The notes: generated by a model not told the origin, from the letters alone. Positions 36,435 to 46,749 are shown, counted from the first letter of the stretch. The stretch: DNA of 64,000 nucleotides from Rheinheimera faecalis (GCF_021290965.1 NZ_JAJOYT010000013.1:1-64000), one strand, 5' to 3'. Made by a program: numbers and translations.

Positions 36435-37172
36435 CTAATCACTGATAACAGATTTGGCTAAAGAATCAGCTTTAACCTTTTGTAAATAGTGATTAAATTT
36501 CTCTATCAATAGCTGATGAGCTGGTTCACGTCGAAGCGCCAGATGTAAGGTTTTTAGTTCAGTTAAACTGGCATTAAATTGCACTTTTCCTGTCGCCAGA
36601 CGTTTTACCTCCACATCATGTTCCAGCAAATACGCTAAAACCCTAGGGTCTATCACGGCCAGATCCAAACGCCCTAAGGCTACTTTGAGAATATTTTGCC
36701 GATCAGAAAACGCTAACTGGGGTGTCAGTTGGCCTCTGCTAATCATCTGATCAACCACAGCTAAATTGACGTAATCCTGCACCACGCCCAACTGGAGCCC
36801 GGATAGCAATTCAACATTCAGCTGGCCTAATGGTTTGGCTGTGGCTTCAACAAAACCCAGTTCGCTGACCCCTAAGCTATCGGATAAAATAAACTTTGGG
36901 TTATGGGTTTGATATTCAGGGAAATAACCTGCGTACAAAGAACCGTTTTTCTCACTGACGCGAATGGCTCTGGACCAGGGTAAAAACTCAGTCTGCACTT
37001 CCTGTTGCATTGCAGCAAATACCTGCCTGAGCAGCACAGCTGTCTCACCTTGTTGCTCAAGCTGATGACCTGTGTAAGGCGGCCAGTCTAAACTAGCCAG
37101 CCGCACAGGTTCAGCAACAACAGCCCACACAAAAGTTGGCAGAGCCAGGACCCAAAACAACCACTTCTTCAC
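36435..37172 (-). CDS. periplasmic solute-binding protein, family 3
   Basis: A 245-residue exported protein (signal peptide ending VVAEP) with the family-3 pattern: LASLDWPPYTGHQ, then EFLPWSRAIRVSE, GVVQDYVN and RLDLAVIDPRVLAYLL. Such proteins bind amino acids or other small solutes. The start is a GTG with GAGG nine bases before it. No transporter genes follow. It is the last gene of an operon with a chemoreceptor and a TorF-type porin, so it may present ligand to the chemoreceptor rather than to a permease. Confidence 0.8.
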   Translation of the reverse strand: MKKWLFWVLALPTFVWAVVAEPVRLASLDWPPYTGHQLEQQGETAVLLRQVFAAMQQEVQTEFLPWSRAIRVSEKNGSLYAGYFPEYQTHNPKFILSDSLGVSELGFVEATAKPLGQLNVELLSGLQLGVVQDYVNLAVVDQMISRGQLTPQLAFSDRQNILKVALGRLDLAVIDPRVLAYLLEHDVEVKRLATGKVQFNASLTELKTLHLALRREPAHQLLIEKFNHYLQKVKADSLAKSVISD

Positions 37173-37187
37173 ACCATTTGCCTCAAC

Positions 37188-39302
37188 TTAGCAGCGCAAC
37201 TGCGCCAGCTGAGCATCCATAGCTCCGGTAATAGTGTCTATTTCTTTGCTGATCAACAGGTTTTGTTTGGCCAATTGATGCAGCGCTTTAGTGGCATCAT
37301 CTATGGCTGTGATATTACGGTTGATTTCTTCACTCACCTGATTTTGCTCTTCCGCCGCTGAAGCGACCTGAAAAGCGTTGTCCGCTATGCTGGAAATGCC
37401 TTGAGTGGCCATAGATAACTTCTCATACGAGCTTTCTGCTTCCTGCAAGGTACTGGTCACTTTGGCTGTATTGGTGTGAATTTGTTGTACGGCAGCAGCC
37501 ACTTGTTGCTGCAAAGCATGGATCAGGTTTTTAATTTCATCAGTAGAGCTGTGAGTGCGGGCAGCTAAAGACCGCACTTCGTCCGCTACCACAGCAAAAC
37601 CACGGCCTTGCTCCCCTGCCCGCGCAGCTTCAATGGCAGCATTTAATGCCAGTAAGTTGGTTTGTTCCGCTATGGCCTGGATCACATCAATAATGCCGTT
37701 AATTTTCTGACTGCTTTGTGCTACTTCATTCACGCCCTGACTAGTGTGGTTAAATTCAACAGACACAGCTTTAAAGGCTTCCACTGTATTTTGAAATAAC
37801 TGATTGGCCGAGGTTAAAGCTTCCAGTGATTGCTGTGCACCTTGTGCTGTACTGCTGGCCAGATTGGCCACTTCATGGGCTGTCGCAGACATTTCGTGCA
37901 TAGCAGAAGCGACGTTCTGAATTTCACTGGCCTGAATACTGACCGAACTGTTGGTTTGATCTGTGGTTTTAACCATTTGCTCAGACTGGTATTGCATTAA
38001 CTTGGACGACTCTTTTAAGTTATTGATCATTGAGCGCAATTTGGCAGTAAACATATTAAATCCATCGGCCATATCATTCAGTTCCTGATGCTGACTTTGT
38101 TTTAACTGCCGGGTTAAATCCCCCTCAGAACCAGCCAGCTCTTTCATCAGTACACTCATATGCAATATAGGCGCTGTCGCAGTTTTTAAACCCAATGCCA
38201 TCAACACCACAAAAGCCAATAACAGCACCAGACCTAAACCAATCATGCTTTGCGTGGTTTGAGCTGAGTCTTCATTCAGTTGATTCGCCAGTTGAGTCGC
38301 CATAGCTAAAGCTGTGGCTTCAGGCACAGCCACTACGACTTTCCAACCTGATTCGGTGCTGTCGAGTTTTATAGGCTCAGTCACCAGCATGGCGTCTTTG
38401 TATAAACTGACTCCAGCTTGTTGTTGCTGCAAATGCGCGGCTAAATCCACGTCCAGAGTTTTAATCGACTGGCCCAATTTATCCGGGAATTTATTACTGG
38501 CTACTACCAAACCATATTTACTAATCAAATAAAGTTCAGCTTTGCCGCCGTACAATAAATCGGCCTGTGCCTGTAACAAGGTTTGTAATACAGGCAAGTT
38601 TAAATCGACACCGGACACGCCTCTGAACTGATCCTGCGTTACGACCGGATACACCAGTGAGGTTAACAGTACCTGGTTGCCAGGCGAGATTTCCCACAAA
38701 TAAGGTTCCATCAAACAAGCTTTCTTAGTGTCGCGGCTGCAGAGATACCATTCAGCTTCACGCACTCCGTATTCGTTTTTGCTGTCTTTATATTTCACCG
38801 CCGGATCCGGCGTTTGCACAAACTTCAGCTGGTTTTGCTCACGGATCCAATAAATCTCCATGGTGCCGGTTTTAGAACTGTGATCATTGTTGATGGAGAA
38901 TTGACTATCAGCACCATCATAACCATTGGGTTCAAACTGGCCAAATAAGGATGAAATGCCTTTATTCGCGCCCAGAATTTGCCCCGCCATGACTTTGACC
39001 TGATCGCGGCTATAAGGCGTCTGCCCGCTGCCAAGGGCTGAGCCGGACAAAACAGCTGCAAAGTTTTTAGCGGTATCAAAATTGCGGTCAAGTACGCTGC
39101 TTGTTTCAAGCGCTGTGCGCTGTGCGGCTTCAGTCAGGATTTGCTCGGCTAATGTACGTACCGACTGCGTCAGTTTGGTGACAGCCGATTCATTACTGCT
39201 GGTCATCGAATACCAGCCAATAAAGGCCATGCTGCCAATACTGATAGAAAGTAAAAGCGCGACACCAAAAGTAAGTTTAAAACGTAAGGAATTTAACTGC
39301 AT
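37188..39302 (-). CDS. methyl-accepting chemotaxis protein with dCache-type sensor domain
   Basis: A 704-residue chemoreceptor: first membrane helix about 12-33, a large periplasmic region of about 310 residues that fits a double Cache domain, second helix about 350-375, HAMP, then a long cytoplasmic coiled coil with the hairpin tip [20 protein letters not shown]. The ATG at 39302 has AGGTGG at six bases; a GTG at 39311 is less likely. Its stop is 15 bases before the solute-binding protein gene. No chemotaxis CheA or CheW genes are in the window. Confidence 0.9.
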   Translation of the reverse strand: MQLNSLRFKLTFGVALLLSISIGSMAFIGWYSMTSSNESAVTKLTQSVRTLAEQILTEAAQRTALETSSVLDRNFDTAKNFAAVLSGSALGSGQTPYSRDQVKVMAGQILGANKGISSLFGQFEPNGYDGADSQFSINNDHSSKTGTMEIYWIREQNQLKFVQTPDPAVKYKDSKNEYGVREAEWYLCSRDTKKACLMEPYLWEISPGNQVLLTSLVYPVVTQDQFRGVSGVDLNLPVLQTLLQAQADLLYGGKAELYLISKYGLVVASNKFPDKLGQSIKTLDVDLAAHLQQQQAGVSLYKDAMLVTEPIKLDSTESGWKVVVAVPEATALAMATQLANQLNEDSAQTTQSMIGLGLVLLLAFVVLMALGLKTATAPILHMSVLMKELAGSEGDLTRQLKQSQHQELNDMADGFNMFTAKLRSMINNLKESSKLMQYQSEQMVKTTDQTNSSVSIQASEIQNVASAMHEMSATAHEVANLASSTAQGAQQSLEALTSANQLFQNTVEAFKAVSVEFNHTSQGVNEVAQSSQKINGIIDVIQAIAEQTNLLALNAAIEAARAGEQGRGFAVVADEVRSLAARTHSSTDEIKNLIHALQQQVAAAVQQIHTNTAKVTSTLQEAESSYEKLSMATQGISSIADNAFQVASAAEEQNQVSEEINRNITAIDDATKALHQLAKQNLLISKEIDTITGAMDAQLAQLRC

Positions 39303-39311
39303 AACTGCCAC

Positions 39312-40007
39312 CTAAAGCCAATTGAAGGTTTTTGCCACTGACAACGAAAAGGTGGGTTCACCTAAATCGTCCAGTTCCAGATCGGTGTCATCAAAGGCTG
39401 CAGTCCATTTTGCCCCTAACCATTCGCTGACAAGCGCTACGCGCCAGTGATGGTAAGTACCGTCGTTATCGCGTAGAAATTTGTTAGTGTCAGTCGAGGT
39501 TGAGCGATCACCGGACAGCATTAAGGTCATGCCCTCTGTTAGCTGAAAGTTTTGACTCAACATCACAATGTAATGGCCACCACCAGCACCAAAATAATCT
39601 TTGGCATACCAGTAACTTAGTTTGGTATCACCATAAGATACTTTGATGTACGCCTCAGGATAATCAAAAGCACTGCTGTCGCTGCTGCCGTAATAAGTGT
39701 AATGCGCTATACCAAGATCCAGCGCCCAATTGCTGCCTAAATCTGTGTAATAGCCTGTGTAAAAATCCACTTCAAGATCGGTATTTTCAACAAAGCTGAC
39801 ATTCGATCCCCAGCTTCCGACATACCAACCCGAATCAGATACCCAGTCGAGACTCGGCTGTAAAGCAGGGTCATCTTCGGTTAGCGTAATGCCGTTAAAT
39901 AAATAGTTTGAAGAGAGGGTGACAGTGGAGCTTAAATTGGCCAGAGCGGTCGGGCTTACCCCCAACATAAATAAACCGGGAAGAATGAACTGTTTTGTGA
40001 TCCGCAT
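39312..40007 (-). CDS. TorF-family putative outer-membrane porin
   Basis: A 231-residue protein with a signal peptide (cleavage after TALA) and repeated aromatic-rich beta strands: TLSSNYLFNGITLTEDDPALQPSLDW, GWYVGSWGSNV, EVDFYTGYY, KLSYWYAKDYFG. This matches the TorF (Gcw_chp) family of small porin-like proteins. It is the first gene of the operon with the chemoreceptor and the solute-binding protein, with which it may form an uptake-and-sensing unit. An AGTAT-rich stretch precedes the ATG without a strong ribosome site. Confidence 0.82.
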   Translation of the reverse strand: MRITKQFILPGLFMLGVSPTALANLSSTVTLSSNYLFNGITLTEDDPALQPSLDWVSDSGWYVGSWGSNVSFVENTDLEVDFYTGYYTDLGSNWALDLGIAHYTYYGSSDSSAFDYPEAYIKVSYGDTKLSYWYAKDYFGAGGGHYIVMLSQNFQLTEGMTLMLSGDRSTSTDTNKFLRDNDGTYHHWRVALVSEWLGAKWTAAFDDTDLELDDLGEPTFSLSVAKTFNWL

Positions 40008-40218
40008 AAATACTCCAATGCTGATTAAAGTACAAATTCAACTACTTAGATTCCATTCCGTCATATCGCTTTAAAGGTATAGCACTGTTGTTAAAAAAAG
40101 CCCGAGTCATATTCAACTTTCCTAATTCAGATATAGACTTCTAAACACCCAGAAATCTCTTTATTTCAAAATCGAAATAGGGTTAACTGAAATCAGTATT
40201 TCAAAGGAGCAAAATCAA

Positions 40219-40500
40219 ATGTTTAAAGTAAATAGTTATTTTGACGGTAAGGTGACATCCATTGCTTTTCAGGGCGAAGAATTACCAGCCACTGTAGGTG
40301 TGATGGCACCGGGTGATTACGAATTTGGTACCAGCCAACATGAAGTTTTAACTGTGATTAGCGGTGCTTTAACCGTATTATTGCCGGGTGAGACTCAGTG
40401 GCAAACCTTCGCCCGTGGCGCTGTGTTTGAAGTACCATCTCACGCTAAGTTTCAGTTAAAAGTAGAAACTGATACAGCTTATCTTTGCACTTATCAATAA
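40219..40500 (+). CDS. ppnP: pyrimidine/purine nucleoside phosphorylase PpnP
   Basis: A 93-residue cupin matching PpnP (formerly DUF1255): [36 protein letters not shown] and [19 protein letters not shown]. PpnP phosphorolyses several purine and pyrimidine nucleosides to base and ribose-1-phosphate. The length is normal for the family. AAGGAG lies nine bases before the ATG. It is 40 bases upstream of the ABC exporter gene. Confidence 0.93.
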   Translation: MFKVNSYFDGKVTSIAFQGEELPATVGVMAPGDYEFGTSQHEVLTVISGALTVLLPGETQWQTFARGAVFEVPSHAKFQLKVETDTAYLCTYQ

Positions 40501-40539
40501 GGTGTGTATCCGACACGCCTTTTCAGGAAAAACTGATTT

Positions 40540-42351
40540 ATGCGTGGTATGGGAACAGCAGCCAAAAGAGCAGATGCTTCAAAACAAACTGAAGCTCTGA
40601 ACCTGAAACAAACAGTGCAGTATATGTGGCCCTATATCTGGGCCTTTAAAGGCCGTGTGTTATTGGCTGTGGCCGCACTTTTAGCAGCAAAAGCCGCCAC
40701 TTTATACCTGCCTTATGCGTTAAAACTCATTATTGACGACTTAGATCCGAGCTTAAATTCAGCATTAACCTTACCGCTGGCGTTTCTTTTATTTTACGGC
40801 GCCTTACGTTTTGGCTCAGTATTTTTTGGTGAAGTCCGTGATGCGCTCTTTAGCAGAGTGACTGAACATGCCATGCGTAAAGTTGGCCTGCGGGTCTTTA
40901 ATCATCTGCATCAACTGGAACTGAGTTTCCATTTAGACCGCCAAACCGGCGGTATCAGCAGAGATATCGAAAGAGGCACCAACGGCATCAGTTTTCTGAT
41001 GCGGTTTTTAATGTTTAATATTGTGCCTACCCTGCTGGAAATTCTGATGGTGGCGGTGATTTTTGCCCTGCTGTTTTCTTACTGGTATGCAGTGCTGACT
41101 TTTGTTGCTGTGGCTTTGTATGTGGCCTTCACATTTTATGTCACCGAGTGGCGTAACAAATACATCCGTGAAGCCAATCAGGCCGATTCTGCCACCAACA
41201 GCAGAGCGGTCGACAGCCTGCTGAACTATGAGACCGTCAAATACTTTAATAACGAAGCCTATGAAGAGCGTACTTACGATCAGTTTTTAGCCAACTGGGA
41301 AAGCGCCAAGCTGAAAAACCGTATGTCGTTATTGGCGTTAAACTCCGGCCAGGCGCTGATTATTGCCATAGCTATCACATTAATGATGTGGATGGCGGCA
41401 CAAGGTGTACTCGACAAAGAGCTGACTTTAGGTGATTTGGCGATGGTGAACGCTTATATGCTACAGCTATTTATCCCGCTGAATTTTTTAGGTTTTGTTT
41501 ATCGTGAAATACGCCGCTCCTTAACGGATCTGGAAAACATGCTCGGACTCTTGAAAAAAGAAGCGCTGATCAAAGACAAAACCAATGCGCCAGAGCTGCA
41601 ATTACAACAAGGCCGCATTGAATTTAAGCAGGTGCATTTTAGTTATCAGCAAGGCCGGCCTATTCTGAATGGCTTAAGTTTTGTGGTAGAGCCGGGTCAG
41701 AAACTGGCGATTGTCGGCGCATCAGGCGCGGGAAAAAGCACCATAGCCAGACTGTTATACCGATTTTATGACATTCAAACTGGGGCTATCGAGATTGATG
41801 GCCAGGATTTACGGGATGTCACCCAAAGCTCATTACGCCAAAGTATTGCCATAGTGCCGCAGGATACTGTGTTGTTTAACACCAGCATCAGGGAAAACAT
41901 TCGTTACGGTAAACCTGATGCCAGTGAGGCTGAAGTGGATCAGGTGATTAAACTGGCCCATCTGGACAGATTTATCCAAAGTTTGCCTCAAGGCGACCAA
42001 ACCTTAGTCGGCGAGCGGGGTTTAAAAGTATCAGGCGGCGAGAAACAACGTATTGCGATAGCCCGGGTGCTGTTAAAAGGCTCTCCTATTCTGATTTTTG
42101 ATGAAGCCACCTCAGCTTTGGATTCACATTCAGAAGCCGCTATTTTAAAAGCTTTACGTGAGCTGGCGAAACACCATACTTCAGTGGTTATCGCTCATCG
42201 ATTGTCGACTATTACCGACGCTGACAAGATCTTAGTGCTGCAACAAGGTGAAGTAGCTGAAGCTGGCACTCACCAGCAATTGCTGGCCCAACAAGGGCTT
42301 TATGCACAGTTGTGGGCCCAACAACAAGAGGCCAAAACCAAAGCTGAGTAA
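40540..42351 (+). CDS. Atm1/HMT1-like ABC exporter (fused permease-ATPase)
   Basis: A 603-residue half-transporter with six membrane helices (about residues 40-335) and a C-terminal ATPase: Walker A GASGAGKST, signature VSGGEKQRIAIARV, Walker B ILIFDEATSALD and AHRLSTI. The segments NYETVKYFNNE and FLGFVYREIRRSLTDLENM are characteristic of the Atm1/ABCB7 group, which exports glutathione-linked sulfur or metal compounds. It functions as a homodimer. A terminator follows. Confidence 0.9.
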   Translation: MRGMGTAAKRADASKQTEALNLKQTVQYMWPYIWAFKGRVLLAVAALLAAKAATLYLPYALKLIIDDLDPSLNSALTLPLAFLLFYGALRFGSVFFGEVRDALFSRVTEHAMRKVGLRVFNHLHQLELSFHLDRQTGGISRDIERGTNGISFLMRFLMFNIVPTLLEILMVAVIFALLFSYWYAVLTFVAVALYVAFTFYVTEWRNKYIREANQADSATNSRAVDSLLNYETVKYFNNEAYEERTYDQFLANWESAKLKNRMSLLALNSGQALIIAIAITLMMWMAAQGVLDKELTLGDLAMVNAYMLQLFIPLNFLGFVYREIRRSLTDLENMLGLLKKEALIKDKTNAPELQLQQGRIEFKQVHFSYQQGRPILNGLSFVVEPGQKLAIVGASGAGKSTIARLLYRFYDIQTGAIEIDGQDLRDVTQSSLRQSIAIVPQDTVLFNTSIRENIRYGKPDASEAEVDQVIKLAHLDRFIQSLPQGDQTLVGERGLKVSGGEKQRIAIARVLLKGSPILIFDEATSALDSHSEAAILKALRELAKHHTSVVIAHRLSTITDADKILVLQQGEVAEAGTHQQLLAQQGLYAQLWAQQQEAKTKAE

Positions 42352-42385
42352 AGCTGATATTAAGTTAGGTTAAGCAGAGTAAATG

Positions 42386-42419
42386 CCGGGTAAAGGGCTG
42401 AACCCGGTTTTGTTTTTTT
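42386..42419 (+). terminator. terminator of the Atm1-like exporter gene
   Basis: CCGGGT/ACCCGG stem with a ten-base loop, followed by TTTTGTTTTTTT. Confidence 0.75.
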
Positions 42420-42463
42420 GTTCTGATGACGGTATTTATTTCTTACAGGACAAGAAAACCACT

Positions 42464-43819
42464 ATGTTGTTACGTCAGCTCATATTACCTATTACCAGTC
42501 TTTTTATACTGAGTGCCTGCGGTGGCGGCAGTTCGTCAGAAGGCAACGATACCTATCCAAGCAGTTATCTGCAGTTTTATAACGGCTCCTCCAACAGTGC
42601 GACAACCAAACTAACCTTAACCGACAGCGATGACACAGAAAGTACTTTGGGTTCCGCGGCCTTTGGCGACACTACAGCTTTAACCACAGTTTCGGCTGAA
42701 ACCTACGATCTGGATTTTACTTACACCGACAACAGCGGCGACGTTCAGACGGTGCTGGAAGATCAGGTGACTATGAAAACCAGTCAGAAAACTGTGCTTT
42801 TTATGGTGGATAACTATGAAGCACCCAAAATACTAAACTTAAGTTTTGTGCGGGATGATGAGCTGGATGACCAGTTTAAAATCTACTTTGCAAACTTACT
42901 GGCTGAAAATAAAAGTATGGATTTGTATATCAGCAGCTCTACCGAAGACTTTGATGATGCTGATTTTGTCGCTACTGTAGGTCAAAACGCTTTTAGTGAA
43001 GCCGTTACTTTTGATACCGGCAGCTACATTTTGTATTTAACTGACGCGGGGAGCAAAGACGTCGTATTACAAAGCCCGGTTTACGCTTTTAGCTACGAAA
43101 CAGAATACGTTCTGGCTTTGCGTGACAACGCGGGTCCGCTTAAACGTAAAATTGCGCTGGATATCATAGGCAACACTACGACAGTCTATCCACTTGAAGA
43201 CATCAACAGTAACGCCCAGTTCCGTGTTTATAACAGCCTGAACGATTTAGACCCGGCACAGATTTATGCAGGCAGTACCAGCGGCACTCCGGTCTTTGCT
43301 GATGTACCAGCTGATACTCTGACGTCTTATGTTGAAATTCCACATGGTGATTACAGAGTGACATTAACGGCAAACGAAGGCTCCAGCCAAATTCCAAATG
43401 GCTTATTAACACTCAACCAGGGCGAGAGCAAAAGTCTGGTGTTTTACCGTGATGAAAATGATCAGCCCACTGTATTATCAGTCACAGACAGCGCGACACC
43501 ACAGGTATACGACTTTGTATTTAATGTAGTGAACGTGGTGCCGGACTTTGAGAATGTCAGTATTTACTTTGTGCCACCTGGCAAAACCATGGAAACCACC
43601 TCCTATTACATCAGCAGTATTAACGATGCCACCAGCGCCAGCATTACTTTGCCGCTGGATAGTTATACGGTGTTGTTGGTGCGCAAAGACTTAAATAACA
43701 ATAAGACCTTGCTGGCGCAAACCGCTGAAATTGAATTTATCCAGGGTAACTCCTATCTGCTGGTCGCGGAAAAAGATCCTGATACTGAAACAGGTTATAA
43801 AATCAGTTTGCAGTACTAA
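42464..43819 (+). CDS. lipoprotein with DUF4397-like repeats
   Basis: A 451-residue lipoprotein (lipobox LSAC followed by GGGSSSEG). The mature chain has about four related segments each with a beta-rich pattern such as FRVYNSLNDLDPAQIYAGS, VEIPHGDYRVTLTANEG and LNQGESKSLVFYRDEN, similar to DUF4397 proteins. Strongly acidic. Probably an outer-membrane anchored protein; function unknown. The in-frame extension to 42383 covers the terminator of the previous gene, so the ATG at 42464 is used here. Confidence 0.78.
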   Translation: MLLRQLILPITSLFILSACGGGSSSEGNDTYPSSYLQFYNGSSNSATTKLTLTDSDDTESTLGSAAFGDTTALTTVSAETYDLDFTYTDNSGDVQTVLEDQVTMKTSQKTVLFMVDNYEAPKILNLSFVRDDELDDQFKIYFANLLAENKSMDLYISSSTEDFDDADFVATVGQNAFSEAVTFDTGSYILYLTDAGSKDVVLQSPVYAFSYETEYVLALRDNAGPLKRKIALDIIGNTTTVYPLEDINSNAQFRVYNSLNDLDPAQIYAGSTSGTPVFADVPADTLTSYVEIPHGDYRVTLTANEGSSQIPNGLLTLNQGESKSLVFYRDENDQPTVLSVTDSATPQVYDFVFNVVNVVPDFENVSIYFVPPGKTMETTSYYISSINDATSASITLPLDSYTVLLVRKDLNNNKTLLAQTAEIEFIQGNSYLLVAEKDPDTETGYKISLQY

Positions 43820-43840
43820 AGCGTAAATTGATTTGATGAC

Positions 43841-43871
43841 AAAGGTCCGTCTGAGCAGCGGGCCTTTTTTT
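43841..43871 (+). terminator. terminator after the DUF4397-like gene
   Basis: Nine-pair stem AAAGGTCCG/CGGGCCTTT (one G-T pair) running into TTTTTTT. Confidence 0.82.
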
Positions 43872-43872
43872 A

Positions 43873-44000
43873 CATACCCGTCGTACTTGAAGCCGCAGCT
43901 TTGTTGACTGCGCTCTTCGCCCCAGTCACATAGGACAACTATGCTCCTGGGGTCTCAATCACTTGTCGCCTCGCTGCAACATCAATTACTTAGGGCATGA
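43873..44000. repeat. palindromic intergenic repeat (MITE-like)
   Basis: A roughly 125-base imperfect palindrome. It is centred on CATAG-GACAA-CTATG (about 43929-43943), flanked by CCCCAGT on the left and CCTGGGGT on the right, with outer arms containing GCCGCAGC and GCTGCAAC. The form (TACCCGTCGTACTTGAAG start, TTACTTAGGGCA end) resembles palindromic repeats found in many copies in other gammaproteobacteria. No coding capacity. Confidence 0.6.
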
Positions 44001-44100
44001 TTTAGTGGATGGGTTGCGACTATGTCCTCCTTCGCTCTTCCTTGTTATTTGTTTTTCCTCTAAATTAGCTTCCAGTTGAAATCATCAGATGGAGTAAAGC

Positions 44101-45174
44101 ATGACCTGGATTTTTTTAGTGGTCGGCCTGGTATTACTGGTCGTTGGTGCGGATTTACTGGTCAAAGGGGCTGCTCGTTTAGCAGGCTCTTTTGGTATTC
44201 CGGCTTTAGTTATAGGTTTGACTGTGGTAGCTTTTGGCACCAGCGCACCAGAATTGGCAGTTAGTGTAAAAGCAGCTTATTCTGGTCAGGCTGAATTGGC
44301 TATTGCCAATGCGGTTGGCAGTAACATCTTTAATGTGCTGTTTATTCTCGGCGCTGCAGCGATGATTTCGCCTTTAATTATTTCACGCCAGCTGATCCGT
44401 CAGGACGTGCCTATTATGGTTCTGGTGTCTGTCATAGCTCTGCTTATGACTTTAGATGGCAGTATCAGCAGACTGGAAGCAGCTATTTTGTTTGCGGGCC
44501 TTTTAAGTTACACCTGGTTTTTATTCCGTCAGGGTAAAGCCAAAGGCGCTGACACTGTTGATGAAGAAGTGGAGGCGATGCTCAAGTCCAATACACCAGC
44601 GTGGCAAAATGTTCTGCTGGTCGTGGGTGGTTTGATATTACTGGTATTAGGCGCCCGTTGGTTGGTTGAAAGTGCAGTGGAAATTGCACGGGCATGGGGC
44701 ATCAATGAAGCTGTTATTGGTTTAACCATAGTAGCAGCTGGCACCTCCTTGCCTGAAGTGGTCACCTCCATAGTTGCAACAATTCGGGGGGAACGCGATA
44801 TTGCAGTAGGTAATGTGGTAGGCAGCAATATATTCAACATCCTTTGTGTACTGGGTATCTCAGGCCTGGTGTCTCCTATCCCACTGGTGGCCGGAGAACA
44901 AATGGCGATGGTCGACATTCCGGTGATGGTAGGTGTCGCCGTGCTTTGTGTGCCACTGTTTTTTATCGGCTCTGTACTAAACCGCATGGAAGGTTTGCTG
45001 TTCATGCTGTTGTATATTGCTTACACCTGGTATCTGGTCGCTATGGCATTAAAAGAAAGCTACCTGCCAGACTTACAACAGGGCATTTTGTACGGTTTGT
45101 TACCTGCAGTAGTGCTTTTTGTGGTGCTGTCATTTATTCACGACCGCATGAAAAACAAACAAATACATCAATAA
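44101..45174 (+). CDS. calcium/sodium antiporter (CaCA superfamily)
   Basis: A 357-residue protein with about ten membrane helices arranged as two inverted repeats. Each repeat has its ion-binding alpha motif: GLTVVAFGTSAPELAVS with AVGSNIFNVL, and GLTIVAAGTSLPEVVTS with VVGSNIFNIL. This is the YrbG-type Na+/Ca2+ exchanger signature. It exports calcium using the sodium gradient. TGGAGT precedes the ATG and a terminator follows. Confidence 0.92.
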   Translation: MTWIFLVVGLVLLVVGADLLVKGAARLAGSFGIPALVIGLTVVAFGTSAPELAVSVKAAYSGQAELAIANAVGSNIFNVLFILGAAAMISPLIISRQLIRQDVPIMVLVSVIALLMTLDGSISRLEAAILFAGLLSYTWFLFRQGKAKGADTVDEEVEAMLKSNTPAWQNVLLVVGGLILLVLGARWLVESAVEIARAWGINEAVIGLTIVAAGTSLPEVVTSIVATIRGERDIAVGNVVGSNIFNILCVLGISGLVSPIPLVAGEQMAMVDIPVMVGVAVLCVPLFFIGSVLNRMEGLLFMLLYIAYTWYLVAMALKESYLPDLQQGILYGLLPAVVLFVVLSFIHDRMKNKQIHQ

Positions 45175-45195
45175 GTTAGCTACTTATGTAAAAAG

Positions 45196-45219
45196 CAGGC
45201 CCTCTTGGGCCTGTTTTTA
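45196..45219 (+). terminator. terminator of the Ca/Na antiporter gene
   Basis: Perfect CAGGCCC-TCTT-GGGCCTG stem followed by TTTTTA. Confidence 0.88.
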
Positions 45220-45333
45220 TTTACGAGGCATATGACATTTCGGTGATCTGAAGCCTGCCGCTGACCAGAGCACTATCCAACCCGCACTTTTGTTTATATA
45301 ATCCGCCGCAGTTCATAACCTCAATGAGACCCC

Positions 45334-46662
45334 ATGGAAATCTTTATACTAGTTGGACTTATCGTATTAAATGGCATTTTTGCCATGTCTGAAATTGCTA
45401 TTGTCACTGCCAAAAAATCACGTTTAACGGCTTTGGCACAAAAAGGGAAATCCTCCGCAGCCATAGCACTGAAACTGGCTGAAGACCCTACTCAGTTTTT
45501 GTCGACAGTCCAGATCGGTATTACCTCTATTGGTATCTTAAACGGTATCTTCGGTGAATCTATTCTTGCCGAACCTTTTGCCCTGTGGTTGCAAAGCCTG
45601 GGGATGACACCTGAATTCAGCAGCATTTTTGCCACAGCTTTAGTGGTTATAGTGGTGACTTATGTGTCTATCGTTGTAGGTGAACTGGTGCCTAAACGTA
45701 TTGGCCAAATCAGCGCTGAGTCTATCGCCTGCCTGATGGCCAAGCCGATGTTATTACTGGCTTTAGTGACTAAACCTTTTGTGTATTTATTATCAGGTTC
45801 AACCCATGGTCTGATGCGTTTGTTTGGTTTTGCCCACAGCACCGAATCCAATGTGACCCATGAAGATATTCAGGCCATGCTGTTGGAAGGTTCAAGCTCT
45901 GGTGCCATAGAACACAACGAACATGCCATGGTGAAAAACGTATTCCGTTTGGACGAGCGCTCTATCTCTTCTTTGATGGTGCCACGTTCTGACATTATCT
46001 TTTTAGACACCTCCATCAGTATGGAAGATAACCTGCACCGTGTGATGCAATCGCCTCATTCACGTTTTCCGGTCTGCAAACAAAGCGCGGATGAACTGAT
46101 AGGTATAGTCTCAGCCAAACAGCTACTGGCGCAGTCTGTAGCAGGTCAGCTGACTGATTTATCGCCTTTAGTACAACCTTGCCATTATGTACCGGACAGT
46201 TTAACTGGTATGGAATTGCTGGAACATTTCCGCACTACTGCCCGCCAGGTGGTCTTTGTGGTGGATGAATACGGTGACTTAAAGGGTATGGTGACCTTGC
46301 AGGATTTAATGGAAGCCTTAACAGGTGAATTAAATCCGGATGACGGTGAAGATTTAATGGTGGTGCAGCGTGACGACGGCTCTTACCTGCTGGATGGTTT
46401 GCTGCCTATTATCGATTTAAAAGATTGTTTAGGTTTAGACGAATTACCTGAAGAAAATCAGCGTAACTATCAGACGTTAAACGGCTTATTGATGCTGTTA
46501 ATGGGTAAAATTCCGCAAACGGCTGACAAAGTGCTGATCCATAACTGGCTGCTGGAAATTGTTGATATGGACGGTAAGCGAGTCGACAAAGTGTTGGCAG
46601 TGCAACTGACTGAAGAACAAATGGCAGAAATAAAAGCCGGTGTCGATGAGATGCACGACTAA
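45334..46662 (+). CDS. CNNM/DUF21-CBS-CorC family membrane protein
   Basis: A 442-residue protein: N-terminal DUF21 membrane domain (about residues 1-190, four helices, with LNGIFAMSEIAIVTAKKSRL and GITSIGILNGIFGES), a CBS pair (about 210-335, SSLMVPRSDIIFLD and VVFVVDEYGDLKGMVTLQDL) and a C-terminal CorC_HlyC domain (DDGSYLLDGLLPIIDL). Members affect magnesium, cobalt or polyamine export; the old hemolysin name is not informative. It ends at a strong bidirectional terminator. Confidence 0.9.
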   Translation: MEIFILVGLIVLNGIFAMSEIAIVTAKKSRLTALAQKGKSSAAIALKLAEDPTQFLSTVQIGITSIGILNGIFGESILAEPFALWLQSLGMTPEFSSIFATALVVIVVTYVSIVVGELVPKRIGQISAESIACLMAKPMLLLALVTKPFVYLLSGSTHGLMRLFGFAHSTESNVTHEDIQAMLLEGSSSGAIEHNEHAMVKNVFRLDERSISSLMVPRSDIIFLDTSISMEDNLHRVMQSPHSRFPVCKQSADELIGIVSAKQLLAQSVAGQLTDLSPLVQPCHYVPDSLTGMELLEHFRTTARQVVFVVDEYGDLKGMVTLQDLMEALTGELNPDDGEDLMVVQRDDGSYLLDGLLPIIDLKDCLGLDELPEENQRNYQTLNGLLMLLMGKIPQTADKVLIHNWLLEIVDMDGKRVDKVLAVQLTEEQMAEIKAGVDEMHD

Positions 46663-46720
46663 GCCTGTGATTAACTTGCCGCGCTATTAATGATTTGGGG
46701 TGTATCTCTCTGCCCAAAAC

Positions 46721-46749
46721 AAAAACGCCACTTTATAAGTGGCGTTTTT
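46721..46749. terminator. bidirectional terminator
   Basis: Thirteen-base perfect stem AAAAACGCCACTT/AAGTGGCGTTTTT with a TAT loop, between convergent genes and active in principle on both strands. Confidence 0.92.

Noticed and set aside
44529-45005. 158-codon antisense frame inside the Ca/Na antiporter gene
   Set aside because: It mirrors the codon pattern of the real gene on the other strand and is Thr/Ser/Pro-rich without a start signal.
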